Shown here: positions 22,542 through 32,391 of the stretch, one piece after another
How positions within the stretch are numbered: position 1 is the stretch's first letter
Layout: each line of letters begins with the position of its first letter
Assembly: GCA_963930655.1 (NCBI GenBank)
Contig: OZ005607.1
Location: 14,710,874 to 14,774,873, forward strand
From: Myrica gale
Lineage: Eukaryota > Streptophyta > Magnoliopsida > Fagales > Myricaceae
Length of the DNA: 64,000 nucleotides
Direction of reading: 5' to 3'
The notes under the pieces: generated by a model
What the model was told of the DNA's origin: nothing
The model's database searches: none
The model's input: the letters and a program-made list of their open reading frames with translations, nothing else
Position numbers and translations under genes: made by a program

Positions 22542-22738
22542 GGGGTTGTTTGATGGTGAAAATTTTGGGTATTAAGGTTTAGAAAATATTATAACGTAAA
22601 GATATGTTATGGGAGTAGGTGAAAAAGTAAAAAGAGAAGATTTTTAATAAGTATTATAATAATAAAAAATTATGTGGTGAATTTTTTATGATTAAACCTA
22701 AATTTTTGGGTCCAAATATTTAAGCCTCAAATATACCC
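22542..22738. mobile_element. Tourist-like MITE upstream of the receptor-kinase start
   Basis: 197 bp flanked by TTA on both sides (22539-22541 and 22739-22741), with ends GGGGTTGTTTGA and TCAAATATACCC (9 of 12 pair). TTA TSDs and GGG..GTTTG ends fit PIF/Harbinger (Tourist) MITEs. It lies 300 bp upstream of the receptor-kinase ATG, in sequence that looks like leader or promoter. Confidence 0.7.
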
Positions 22739-23040
22739 TTAGTTTGTTCGGGGACTTTCAATTGCTTGTTTGTTTTTTTTATCTTGAGCTTTACCTGCTT
22801 GGTTTTGTATTTTATACAAATTGGTTCCATAATTTTGTCAATTTTTGAGATTTAGAAGTTCCATCCCCTCCTGTTGGTTAGTGTTAGTAGCGACCGCATA
22901 TTTCGATTCAAGTCTTACGTGCTTTTAGCTTGGCAGCTTGCAAAAACTTTTAGCCCCTCTCACACTTTCGTTGTGTTCCAATCTGTTACAGTCCGCCTCT
23001 CTCTCTTCGAGTGTTTTGAGAGCTGGGTCTGATAGAACGG

Positions 23041-24077
23041 ATGCAGGTGATCTGTTTGATACTACTGTTGTCGGTAGTGATTGCATTCGGACAATCAGAT
23101 AGATAGGTGATGTTTTATGCTCAAAAATTTTGGAGTCCAAAAATTCCAATCAAATAAATATATTTTAAAATTTTTAACTTTTACACAAACTTTAAATTTT
23201 TTACGAATTTCAATAAATTTCAACGTTCAAAAGATTATTAAAATTTTAGAAATATTCCTCAAAATTTTGGTAAACAAATATCTCCCGTAACCCTCTTGAA
23301 GCTCAAGACGGGCATTGTAGGAGATCCTCCTGGGCAACTACTTGTTTCATGGGATCCCAAGTCCTTGGACTCTAATGGGTGCCCTCGAAATTGCTATGGG
23401 ATAACTTGTAGTGATGGCCTTGTGACATCAATCATTATAAATAATTTGGGCCTGGTCGGTAACTTTAGTTTCTCAGCTATTACAGGCCTTAGTATGCTTG
23501 GCAACTTATCAATTTCGAACAACCAGTTGACGGGGGACTATCTCCAAGATTGATTCGATTTATTCTCTTCAATATTTGGATCTCTCACACAATATGCTCC
23601 ATGGGTCGATACCTTCTGGATTGGTAAATTTGAAGAATTCAGTGCAACTGAATCTTGGAACCAATTTGAAGGCACTGTTCCTTGGTTTGGCAAACTAGAG
23701 AAGTTGAAATATTTGGATTTGAGGGCAAATAGATTTTCTGGGGATACTATGCAGCTTCTGTCTCGACTAGGTAGTATGGTTCTTGTCGACCTAAGCAGCA
23801 ACCGGTTTTTCTGGTTCACTGGATCTGGGACTTGGAAGCTCCTGTTTCATTTCCTCAATTCGATATCTAAATATTAGCCACAATTACTTGGTCGGAGAGC
23901 CCTTTGCTCATGACGGAATGCCATATTTTGACAGTTTAGAGGTGTTCGATGCTAGTAACAATCAGCTAGCGGGTACTGTACCTTCCTTCAATTTTGTGGT
24001 CTCTTTACGGATTCTTCGGCTTGGAAGCAACCAATTTACAGGGTCTCTACCTGCAGCGCTTTTGCAGGATAGCTCAA
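23041..24077 (+). pseudogene. RLK exon 1, first part: signal peptide and N-terminal LRRs
   Basis: ATG at 23041 gives MQVICLILLLSVVIAFGQSD, a clean signal peptide. It is then broken by a ~190-bp insertion with an immediate stop, and resumes LLKLKTGIVGDPPGQLLVSW with the N-terminal cap (NGCPRNCYGITC). LRRs follow, with a one-base insertion at the G-run near 23535, a shift near 23660 and an extra T near 23807. The last stretch is open from DGMPYFDSLEVFDASNNQLA to LPAALLQDSS. At 24078 a DNA element interrupts codon by codon: joining 24077 to 25659 restores DSSMILSELDLSLNQLEG. Confidence 0.88.
23101..23288. mobile_element. MITE in the RLK coding sequence
   Basis: It separates the signal peptide from the LRR cap. 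Its ends are AGGTGATGTTTTATGC..AAAATTTTGG and, inverted, ACGGGAGATATTTG..CAAAATTTTG, loosely matching the upstream Tourist-like element. The TSD is not clear. It introduces a stop after SDR. Confidence 0.6.
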
Positions 24078-25653
24078 GGCATGTTTGGAAGCTGGGTTGG
24101 TCTCAGGTTTCTGGTCTTAAAACGTGATTTGAGAACCAATTACAAAAACTGAGTTTGGGAAGGTCTTGGATTTGAGACTCATTATCAAACCCGGACTCAA
24201 CACTCCACGTGCTGCCTTCCAATTTGAAACGGCAGGCTGGCTCCACGTACTTTCAAAGTAGGGGTAAATGGCAGGCTGGGTCGGTAATTGCTTTTTGAGT
24301 GCTCCATCCCATCAATTTGTCCCAGCCACATGATTCCATCATATCCAACGGCTAATAATCAAAGGTCGTATAGATTGAACTCCATTACACGTGCAGCACC
24401 TCGATTTTGTGTGTGAAAGTTGCATCTTCTCAAACGGGAGCCTGAGAATAGTTAGACAACATTGTCAATATTTGTGAAGGATTTACGCCGAAGAAGCCAC
24501 TTTCAGCTCTCATTCACCGTCTGTGCCGTCAACCGAGAAATAGCTCAACGGATCCGTATTTTCAACAAGGATTTTTACCACCGTAAAATGAGTGTGAAGG
24601 TCCACTTGAAGCACCGGTCGCAGGCTTTGAATGCGATAAGGCCGCGACATCCGAGGTCGATAGCAGGCCATGAAAAGTTGTTGATGTGGGCGATGTTGGT
24701 GAAAGTGGTCGTGGGCACTGGAGGGTTGGCACTGACGATGGCATTCTTAGTATGTTCAGTGTGCTTTTTTGCTGTGTACAAAATGGTTCGCTGCTTGTTA
24801 TGCTTTGTAAAATAGGAAGCTAGTGTGTAGATGGATGACCCAATGTTTGTATGAAAGCAATAGTGACCATCTCTACTTTGTTTTGACAATTTCTTTTGCA
24901 TCTACGCTTCCCACAGCGATGAAAATGTGTTCTGTAACTATTAGAGTTGAAAGGAAATTAATTTAATTCCGAGTTCGTATCCTATAAAATTTGTTGGCCG
25001 TCTCTGGTTGTTATATATCGTGCATTCTCGTGTAGGTGCCGAACGTAACTCTTTAAAAAAAAAGAAAATCAAACAAAAAAGATGGTGTGCAATGGTTAGA
25101 ATAATAACGTAGTTGAGGATGGCATTCTGAGAGATATCGGTATATTCCATCGGTCAATCTACCTATCTTACATTATTTGGAGAAAATTTCGTTTTGTTAA
25201 AATGGTGGGTGAGATCTACCGAACGTTGATGGAGAAGCCGCTTTCAGAACTTGAATTTAACATCAACCGAGAAAGAGCTCAGGGAAAGGCATTTTCAACA
25301 AGGTACGACGCCTTTGCGCTACAGGGCCCACCTGTTCAGCAGCAGCTCCGTCAAAGAGGCACAGAATTCGACTAATGCAAACCACATGTGGTCAACGATA
25401 GCTTGAGGGCAAAATCGTCCATTTTGTAGGCAGAATATTAGAAGTGGGGTCCAAAGGAAGACATCAGCGTGCATGCAGGGCCCACCTGTTCAGCTGCAGC
25501 AGGCATCTAAGAGGCTCTTGAGTCAGACCTTGGATGCAGACCTCAGTTGAGTTTGACTAATGCCAAACGGGTCTGGAGTTTCAGACGTAGCTATAAGACC
25601 CAGGACTAGGACTGGATCCAAGTCCTAGTCTGAACTTGCCTTCCAAACATGCC
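24078..25653. mobile_element. DNA element in RLK exon 1 (TSD CTCAA)
   Basis: Ends are GGCATGTTTGGAAG and, at the right, CTTCCAAACATGCC, a perfect 14-bp inverted repeat. CTCAA lies on both sides (24073-24077 and 25654-25658). Removing the element and one TSD copy restores the LRR reading frame exactly, so both borders are certain. The interior has no transposase motif. A 117-codon frame at 24462-24815 has a hydrophobic stretch but no recognised domain. Part of the interior near 24489-24580 resembles, with divergence, the block at 25230-25300. The superfamily is uncertain. Confidence 0.8.
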
Positions 25654-26777
25654 CTCAATGATCTTGTCTGAGTTGGATCTTAGTCTTAACCAGCTCGAAG
25701 GTATCTTTACTGTTCCTTTGACATCAAATGTGGGTGAGATCTACCGAACGTTGATGGAGAAGCCGCTTTCAGATTTTGAATTTAACATCAACCGAGAAAG
25801 AGCTCAGGGAAAGGCATTTTCAACAAGGTATGACGCCTTTGCGCTACAGGGCCCACCTGTTCAGCAGCAGCTCCGTCAAAGAGGCACAGAATTCGACTAA
25901 TGCAAACCACATTGGTCAACGATAGCTTGAGGGCAAAATCGTCCATTTTGTAGGCAGAATATTAGAAGTGGGGTCCAAAGGAAGACATCAGCGTGCATGC
26001 AGGGCCCATCTGTTCAGCTGCAGCAGGCATCTAAGAGGCTCTTGAGTCAGACCTTGGATTCAGACCTCAGTTGAGTTTGACTAATGCCAAACGGGTCTGG
26101 AGTTTCAGACGTAGCTATAAGACCCAGGACTAGGACTGGATCCAAGTCCTAGTCTGAACTTGCCTTCCAAACATGCCCTCAATGATCTTGTCTGAGTTGG
26201 ATCTTAGTCTTAACCAGCTCGAAGGTATCTTTACTGTTCCTTTGACATCAAATGTGGGTGAGATCTACCGAACGTTGATGGAGAAGCCGCTTTCAGAACT
26301 TGAATTTAACATCAACCGAGAAAGAGCTCAGGGAAAGGCATTTTCAACAAGGTACGACGCCTTTGCGCTACAGGGCCCACCTGTTCAGCAGCAGCTCCGT
26401 CAAAGAGGCACAGAATTCGACTAATGCAAACCACATGTGGTCAACGATAGCTTGAGGGCAAAATCGTCCATTTTGTAGGCAGAATATTAGAAGTGGGGTC
26501 CAAAGGAAGACATCAGCGTGCATGCAGGGCCCATCTGTTCAGCTGCAGCAGGCATCTAAGAGGCTCTTGAGTCAGACCTTGGATGCAGACCTGAGTTGAG
26601 TTTGACTAATGCCAAACGGGTCTGGAGTTTCAGACGTAGCTATAAGACCCAGGACTAGGACTGGATCCAAGTCCTAGTCTGAACTTGCCTTCCAAACATG
26701 CCCTCAATGATCTTGTCTGAGTTGGATCTTAGTCTTAACCAGCTCGAAGGTATCTTTTACACTTTACTGTTCCTTTG
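25205..26777 (+). repeat. 524-bp tandem triplication spanning TE end, exon end and splice donor
   Basis: Units 25205-25728, 25729-26252 and 26253-26777 are nearly identical (a handful of substitutions). Each contains the right ~450 bp of the DNA element, the TSD, the last 42 bp of RLK exon 1 (MILSELDLSLNQLEG) and the first ~28 bp of the intron with GTATCTTT. The exon-end/donor therefore occurs three times, at 25700, 26224 and 26749. The duplication postdates the element insertion. Confidence 0.9.
26703..26749 (+). pseudogene. RLK exon 1 end, third copy, with splice donor
   Basis: CTCAATGATCTTGTCTGAG to CTCGAAG|GTATC. This third copy is the one followed by unique intron sequence, so it is probably the ancestral exon-intron border. 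It shows a small insertion in the intron start (GTATCTTTTACACTTTACTG) relative to the first two copies. Confidence 0.75.
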
Positions 26778-27264
26778 ACATCAAATGTTTTCTCCAAAAT
26801 TTTGCGTACCTTTTTTTTTGTAAGGCAAAATTTGGTATACAACTTTATCTAAAGGGTACTTTTCTCACTCTCTTGGACCAAAAGGAAGAGTATACTCCAA
26901 ACTGCACTTTTATTTCAAATGTCCTGTAAGCCATTTCCATTTTACTCAGCTGGTTAATGCCTATGCACATTTAATGAGGAAGGAGGGTGTGAGACCCCAA
27001 CTTTTTCTATCTTTGTAAAAGAATTATGACTCCTTAAGTTGTGCTCTAATTATTGAGAAAGGCAGGTATAGGGGAATTAATCTAAGGTTATGTCTAGGTG
27101 AAGATTTCACCTAGCATTTTGTGCATCTATAATTGTAATTGAATTGATATGTTCTTGTAGTTTTGACAATATTGAAATTGAGTATTTGGGGATTTAGTTG
27201 AAATATTTGGAGGATCACAATTATGGTGTTGGAATAGGAAGATTTTTAGCACCCTGTTTTTAGA

Positions 27265-27450
27265 TAACATTGCGCTCGATCAGCGGGCGACAGGCGCTCG
27301 AGCGGCCTTAAGGAAATATGATGGACAGTGTCTTGTCGTTTGACTAATGCCCGACAGGTACTCGAGCGGTCCTTGGGAATTCTACGCAATGAGTTGGACA
27401 GTAAGTTGGCGCTCGACCGGTGCTCGACAGGCGCTCGAGCGGGACCTGTT
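27265..27450. repeat. GCTCGAGC palindrome array in the 5' LTR
   Basis: Three units with GGCGCTCGAGCGG-type palindromes preceded by CGACAGG and CGCTCGA-type half-palindromes. Same layout as 31925-32150 in the 3' LTR and as the GTGTCGACAC array at 16812. Confidence 0.8.
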
Positions 27451-27589
27451 AAAATTTCATATATGATGAATTTGGAGTTCCAATTGAAGACTTGTGAACC
27501 CTAACATTGAGGATAGTGTTATAAGCTTAGTTAAGAAGTTTATTGAGGTTCATATGGTGGGAAGTCGATAGACATTAGCCCAGGCATGG

Positions 27590-28400
27590 TGATGTGAATC
27601 CCGTTATCCCGTAACGAGACCCAACAACTATAGGGAACCCAAGATCGTTTCTAGGATGGATTCGAATGGAACCTCGACCCATTGCTTAGGAAAGCAAGAA
27701 CCTCGGTATGGTGATGACGCCACAAACGGGGATGGAAAACCGTTTGATAAGTCGAGTTGAACGCCACAGGAAATCCCGATAAGTTCGAGAAGTTCTTCAA
27801 AGAACCAAAGAGAATTAAACCTCACAAAATATATTCATCCAAGCTCCTCCAATTACAATGCAAGAGCTCCTATTTAAAGGGCTGAAAATAACTAGGAAAT
27901 AAAACTAACATAGAAACCTAATAAAATTCGAAATTAACTAAATAAAGAAATAATTAACTAAGGAAATAATATTCCTTATTTCCTAGACTAAAGTTGGCGT
28001 GAATAACAAAAGAAATAAGACAAGCAGCCATTAGGTGGCTGATCCTACACGCCTAACTTTCAAAAGGAAAGGACAAAATATTACTAATATAATAAACTAC
28101 CTTATTTGACTAACACTAACATGGACGGTAGAGACACTTGCCAAAATAGAAACACTCTAACAAAGGAAAAGTGAGCTGCCGCCTATAGCTAATAAAAGGG
28201 AAAGAAACTTGCAGTACATGCCAAAATAAAATAAAAGGAAAAGCTGACTTACCTAACTATCTAAGAGATCACACGACAAACAAAAAAATGGAAAAGAAAA
28301 ATCAGATGCCTAAATCAACAAAATAAATAATCAAAAGACCATGAAAGGAAATGATTTTTCCCTTAGAATTGCCATGCAATCCAATTCTTCTAGAATCGAA
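27590..28400 (-). mobile_element. 3' LTR of the gag-only element
   Basis: Minus-sense LTR ending at 27590. The family R-U5 block is 27590-27815. Reading minus, CCTTTAAATAGG at about 27871-27882 is the likely TATA region. The U3 to ~28400 is AT-rich and non-coding. The exact LTR start is not visible because the 5' copy lacks U3. Confidence 0.65.
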
Positions 28401-28543
28401 CCAAAAATATATCTTGACCGGATCCTTCTAGAAAGTGGGTTATCTTTGATGGGCTTCCACGAATGGGCTTGGGCCCATATCTCATGAATGATTTCGTCGA
28501 GTACGTCCTTGAACTTCTTGGCTTGTTCTCTCGTAACCGGCAC
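28331..28543 (-). CDS. Polyprotein-tail frame of the gag-only element
   Basis: A 70-codon frame starts PVTREQAKKFKDVLDEIIHE and continues IWAQAHSWKPIKD, the tail that normally follows integrase. It overlaps the end of the gag frame at 28543 in another frame. In the sister copy at 1667-2533 gag and tail are one continuous frame, so a one-base shift has split them here. Confidence 0.7.
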   Translation of the reverse strand: MPVTREQAKKFKDVLDEIIHEIWAQAHSWKPIKDNPLSRRIRSRYIFGSILEELDCMAILREKSFPFMVF

Positions 28544-29964
28544 TACGGGAACTTGACTAGCACCTTTGACGCCTTGCTCGTATTCTCATCATTCCCCTCC
28601 TCTTGAAAGTGATTTGTCCTCAAATCATCACAGACATCAAAGGTAGCGTCATATCGTGTTTCCTTGGGAATGACAACCTCATATTCCTGGACATAGGGAT
28701 CCTCATATACTTGCGTCGGTGGCAATGCTTCGTTTGCCATCAATGGCAATACTTCAGGAGCTAAAGGATCCTCCACGAGAATTTCCTCCAAGAGTGGCAG
28801 ATCGTCAGGGGTGGAATCGTCATTTTCGGCAGCGATGCAACAATTCTCTTGAGTGACGTGGCTGACATTCTCCGGCTTGAACTCGGATTGGGCTGTTTGT
28901 GATTCATCCACCTCCTTGTAGATTTCCTCCAAGGGTGGTAGATCGTCGGTGGTGGAATCGTTATTGTCGGCCATGATGCAAAAATTCTCGTGAAGTACGT
29001 CGCTGACATTCGCGGGCTTCAACTTGGATTTGTTAGGAGCAAACACGAAGTCTATCTCCTTCTCCCACTCAAGGAATTCCTCAAGGAATCCTCTACGGAA
29101 TCTGGGGACGTTTTGTGGCTGCTGCTCAAATGAATCCCGACGTTGGTGAAGTTGCTTGATCTCGGATTTGGACTTTTGTGACCCATACATCTCCCTTTGG
29201 TAGTCCGCTACAATCCGGCGTCCCGGTCTAAGATCTTGTCGCTTTTTGTACAACTCTCGGAGGTAGTAGCTTGGAACGAACCTTTTTCTCATGACCGCCT
29301 TCATAGCCTCCCACGTCTCTATCGGTCGTTCTCCATTCCGCCTCCTACTTATCAAAAATTGATCCCACCAAGTTATAGCATTCCCAGAAAACTCAGTGAC
29401 TGCTAATTTTACCTTCTTGGTTTCAAAGTAATTGTGGCAATCAAACACGAACTCCATCTTCTTCTCCCAGTCAAGATAGGCTTCCGGATCAGATCTCCCT
29501 TGAAAAGACGGAATCTTAATCTTAATACCACTGAAGTTGTTATCTTCTTGAATCCTAGCTTCTCTTCGTCCTCCATATCTCCTATAGCCAATATGAGAAT
29601 CACGATCTCCTTCCTCTTCAAAGTCAGATCTGTAAGGCTCGTCTTCGTCCTCCCTTTCCTCCCTCCGTGGTGCTCTCTCCCGTCTACGGAAGTTGGGGTC
29701 GTTTTGGTGTTGCTTCGTCTCCAGCTGAGCTACCCGTTCGTTTGTGCGCTCCATCGTCTTGTGGACTGAATCTATTTTCGCAGTCAGAGATTTCCCCATC
29801 TTATTCAACAAGGCCTCCATAAGTAATCTATGCTCAGCAAGGCTTGTATCATCGCTGGCAACGCTCTTTCCACAATCACGAGACATGATTACTGCAAAAA
29901 CAATGTTAGAACGAAAGAAATAACAAGGACCTCCCAAATTGCTCCCTGACGTGTTTACACTCAA
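28543..29964 (-). CDS. Retrotransposon gag protein
   Basis: 473 codons. Residues ~30-90 form a charged, coiled-coil-like N-terminal part. About 150-255 is the gag core, with IKIPSFQGRSDPEAYLDWEK, ITWWDQF and PIETWEAMKAVMRKRFVP. The rest is acidic and contains an internal duplication: KPANVSDVLHENFCIMADN and KPENVSHVTQENCCIAAEN, each followed by DST-DDLP-LEEI. No CCHC zinc knuckle is present. It would form the particle that packages element RNA. The start at 29964 gives the longest frame; the MSRDCGKSV methionine ~26 codons in, close to the usual start context, is an alternative. Confidence 0.8.
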   Translation of the reverse strand: MSVNTSGSNLGGPCYFFRSNIVFAVIMSRDCGKSVASDDTSLAEHRLLMEALLNKMGKSLTAKIDSVHKTMERTNERVAQLETKQHQNDPNFRRRERAPRREEREDEDEPYRSDFEEEGDRDSHIGYRRYGGRREARIQEDNNFSGIKIKIPSFQGRSDPEAYLDWEKKMEFVFDCHNYFETKKVKLAVTEFSGNAITWWDQFLISRRRNGERPIETWEAMKAVMRKRFVPSYYLRELYKKRQDLRPGRRIVADYQREMYGSQKSKSEIKQLHQRRDSFEQQPQNVPRFRRGFLEEFLEWEKEIDFVFAPNKSKLKPANVSDVLHENFCIMADNNDSTTDDLPPLEEIYKEVDESQTAQSEFKPENVSHVTQENCCIAAENDDSTPDDLPLLEEILVEDPLAPEVLPLMANEALPPTQVYEDPYVQEYEVVIPKETRYDATFDVCDDLRTNHFQEEGNDENTSKASKVLVKFP

Positions 29965-30186
29965 GAATAGAGATCACTCGTCACTCGTGTTTCACTCAAA
30001 ATAATAGGACTTTGGGGTGGGGTGAATTTCAGAATAACAGGAACCTCAATAAATGAGATTTTCAGATTTTTTTTTTTCCGGAAATTCGGCTCAGGAAAGA
30101 TAGATGGTGTGAACCGAATTGGAGAAGAAGAAAAAAACAAAGAAACGAAAATAAAAAGGGAAAAGCAAACCCGAACTAGAACCAAA

Positions 30187-30198
30187 GCTCTGATACCA
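30187..30198 (-). other. Primer-binding site of the gag-only element
   Basis: Minus-strand TGGTATCAGAGC, complementary to initiator tRNA-Met, two bases after the LTR end ...GGGGTTCACATCA at 30201. It proves the orientation of the element. Confidence 0.9.
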
Positions 30199-30442
30199 AA
30201 TGATGTGAACCCCGTTATCCCGTAACGAGACCCGACAACTATAAGGAACCCAAGATCGTTCCTAGGACTGATTCGAATGGAACCTCGACCCGTTGCCTAA
30301 GAAAGCAAGAACCTCGGTATGATAAGGACGCCACAAACGGTGATGGAAATCCGTTTGATAAGTCAGGATGAACGCCACGGGAAATCCCGATAAGTTCGAG
30401 AAGTTCTTCAAAGAACCAAAGAGAAATACTCTCACAATTTCA

Positions 30443-30718
30443 TTAATCAATTCTCTTGAGATACGTGGCTGACCTTCGAGGGCTCGTCAGTGGTAATGCC
30501 TCAGGAGCTAAATATTCCTCCACGGAGATTTCATCCAAGGGTGGCAGATCGTCAGGGGTGGAATCGTCATTTTCGGCAGCGATGCAACAATTCTCATGAG
30601 TGACGTGGCTGACATTCTCGGGCTTGAACTCGGATTGGGTTGTTTGTGATTCATCCACCTCCTTGTAGATTTCCTCCAAGGGTGGTAGATCGTCGGTGGT
30701 GGAATCGTTATTGTCGGC
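30443..30718 (-). pseudogene. Displaced gag fragment in the 5' end of the gag-only element
   Basis: Minus strand EEIYKEVDESQTTQSEFKPE, CCIAAENDDSTPDDLP and LAPEALPL match the acidic C-terminal part of the gag at 28543-29964. It lies where the U3 of the 5' LTR should be, between the R-U5 block and the inverted 71-bp end. Confidence 0.8.
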
Positions 30719-31317
30719 TCCATCCTAGAAACGATCTTGGGTTCCCTATAGTTGTTGGGTCTCGTTACGGGATAACGGGATTCACATCACATGGTATGAT
30801 GTAAAGTATTGAATAAGGGATAAATGATGGAATTGATGGTCAATAGTCCATGCAAGGCAAGATTTAAAAGTGGAACAAGGAGAATAGAATTTGACATGAT
30901 GTATGTGAGACTCTGACCCTATTTCTATCATTGTAAAGGAATTATATTGAGGATGTAAGTATGGATAAATTAATTTCAAGTTATGTCTAGGGGGATTTTT
31001 CCCCTAACGTTTTTATGAGTTTTAAGCTAGGATCTGACTGTTATATTATTTGCAATTAGACTTGAGCAATTGAGATTTATTAGCTTGAGATGTTTATTAA
31101 TGGAAAATGTCCCTAAGTTACAAGATTTGGGAATATTTTAATTAGGGGCTTTAGCCTTGGAAATATGTGAATCCTTGGAACAAAAAATGAGGAGACATAT
31201 TAGGGTTAGTTTTGTGGAGTGGCAGAAAAAAAGAAAATAAGTTTTCTTGAAGGGCAGAAAGGGAAAGAAGGGGGAAGGGCAGTTTTGCCTTTTCCCTTCC
31301 CCCAAACCCTGCGTATA

Positions 31318-31475
31318 ACACACACCCCCCCCCCCAAACCGCCCAAAACACTTGCCCTAGCTCCCACCCGAATAAGAGAGAAGGAAGAAGGAAGAAAGAG
31401 AAGAAGAAAAGAAAGAGAAGGAAGAGAAAGAGAAGAGGAAGAAGAAGAGAAAGAAAGAAAGAGAAGGAGGTGAGG
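31318..31475. repeat. Poly-C run and purine-rich tract
   Basis: CCCCCCCCCCCCC near 31323-31336, then ~100 bp of GAAGAAGGAAGAAAGAG type. Corresponds in position to the (GA)n/CTTCTT tract of copy 2. Confidence 0.85.
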
Positions 31476-31924
31476 GATTTCAGCCCTTCTTGGCCGACCA
31501 AGCCATCACTCATTTCTCTCATTTTCTCTTCTTTCCTTTAATGGTTGTTGGTTGTGGAGTTTATTGGTTTTCTCCTTGTGTATATGTTGTGTTCATGTGT
31601 GTTCTTTGAAGAAAATGTAGATCTAGTATGCTTTAAAGAGTAGCATGGATTTGTACATGGAACCATGGACAATGTGACCAGATCTGGTAAATACCACCCA
31701 AGAGAAAAATCAAGAATGAACTCTAGGTGCTTGATAAAAAGACCAAGAGAGGAGGGAGAAAGGAAATAACTTGAATTTATGAGATGGACTCATGTTTTAG
31801 CTAAGGGATTTAGTTGGAATGTGAGAAAAGTTGAAGTCTTGAGATTGAGGATGTGAAAGGAGAGTTTTTGAAACAAATTTTATGGATTTTGGAGGTGTAT
31901 AGCATAAGTTGTGCTCTGAATATT

Positions 31925-32150
31925 GACTGTTGCCCGAAGTGCACTCGACAACCGCTCGAGCCAATAGTCCAAGATCTTCTTGCAGAGATGTTTCGCCCGA
32001 GGTACGCCCGACTGGCGCTCGAGCGAAAATGGGCAAATTTTATAAAGAGAGTTTCGCCTGACCTGCGCTCGACAGGCGCTTGAGCGATCGTATCTTACAG
32101 AGACTTTTCGCCCGACCAGCGCTCGAGCTCCGCTCGAGCGGCTTCTTCCG
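31925..32150. repeat. GCTCGAGC palindrome array in the 3' LTR
   Basis: Four units about 60-65 bp apart, each CGCCCGA-n-GCGCTCGA followed within 5-10 bp by CGCTCGAGCG or one-base variants. Spacers such as AATGGGCAAATTTTATAAAG differ. Same layout as 27265-27450. Confidence 0.85.
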
Positions 32151-32391
32151 AATTTCAAGAAAATTTCTCCTATATTTCTAGTTTCCTATTGACATATTAG
32201 TAGACCTCACTAGGGTTTTACTTAAAGAAATACCTAGCGTTGTAAGATGACCAACTAGAGGTCAAGAATACGGACGATTTTGTATGATGAAATGTGAGTG
32301 ATTGATTACTCAATATGTCTAGTGTGCCTTTGAATAACACTAGTATGATCCATTGTAGGTAACGTGACGTTCAACACTCAAGCAAGCGAAG

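Larger units (their letters stand above)
27590..30789 (-). mobile_element. Gag-only (TR-GAG-like) gypsy element with 71-bp inverted ends, TSD CATGG
   Basis: CATGG flanks both ends (27585-27589, 30790-30794). Sense is minus: PBS at 30187-30198, gag at 28543-29964, polyprotein tail at 28331-28543, 3' LTR ending at 27590. The right end is abnormal. Instead of a whole 5' LTR there is an R-U5 block (30201-30440), a gag fragment (30443-30718) and then the last 71 bp of the LTR in inverted orientation (30719-30789), identical to 27590-27660. Protease, RT, RNase H and integrase are absent, so movement would need a helper element. Confidence 0.85.

Noticed and set aside
24462..24815. 117-codon frame with a hydrophobic stretch inside the DNA element
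   Set aside because: No recognisable domain, a competing 108-codon frame on the other strand, and no sign of codon preference.
25649..25900. Repeated 83-codon frame as a small duplicated gene
   Set aside because: Its first ~16 codons are the RLK exon end and the rest is intron and transposon sequence; the repetition is the 524-bp triplication.
30187..30198. Sequence resembling tRNA-Met
   Set aside because: Only the 12-nt primer-binding complement is present, at the correct distance from an LTR; there is no tRNA cloverleaf.
27590..30789. Classification as a DNA transposon because of 71-bp terminal inverted repeats
   Set aside because: A tRNA-Met PBS, gag, polyprotein tail and TG...CA ends with a 5-bp TSD show it is an LTR retroelement with an aberrant 5' end.
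31151..31522. Phe/Leu-rich 123-codon minus frame as a membrane protein
   Set aside because: Direct translation of the purine-rich tract of the LTR; similar spurious frames arise at 17788-18099 and 37236-37547.
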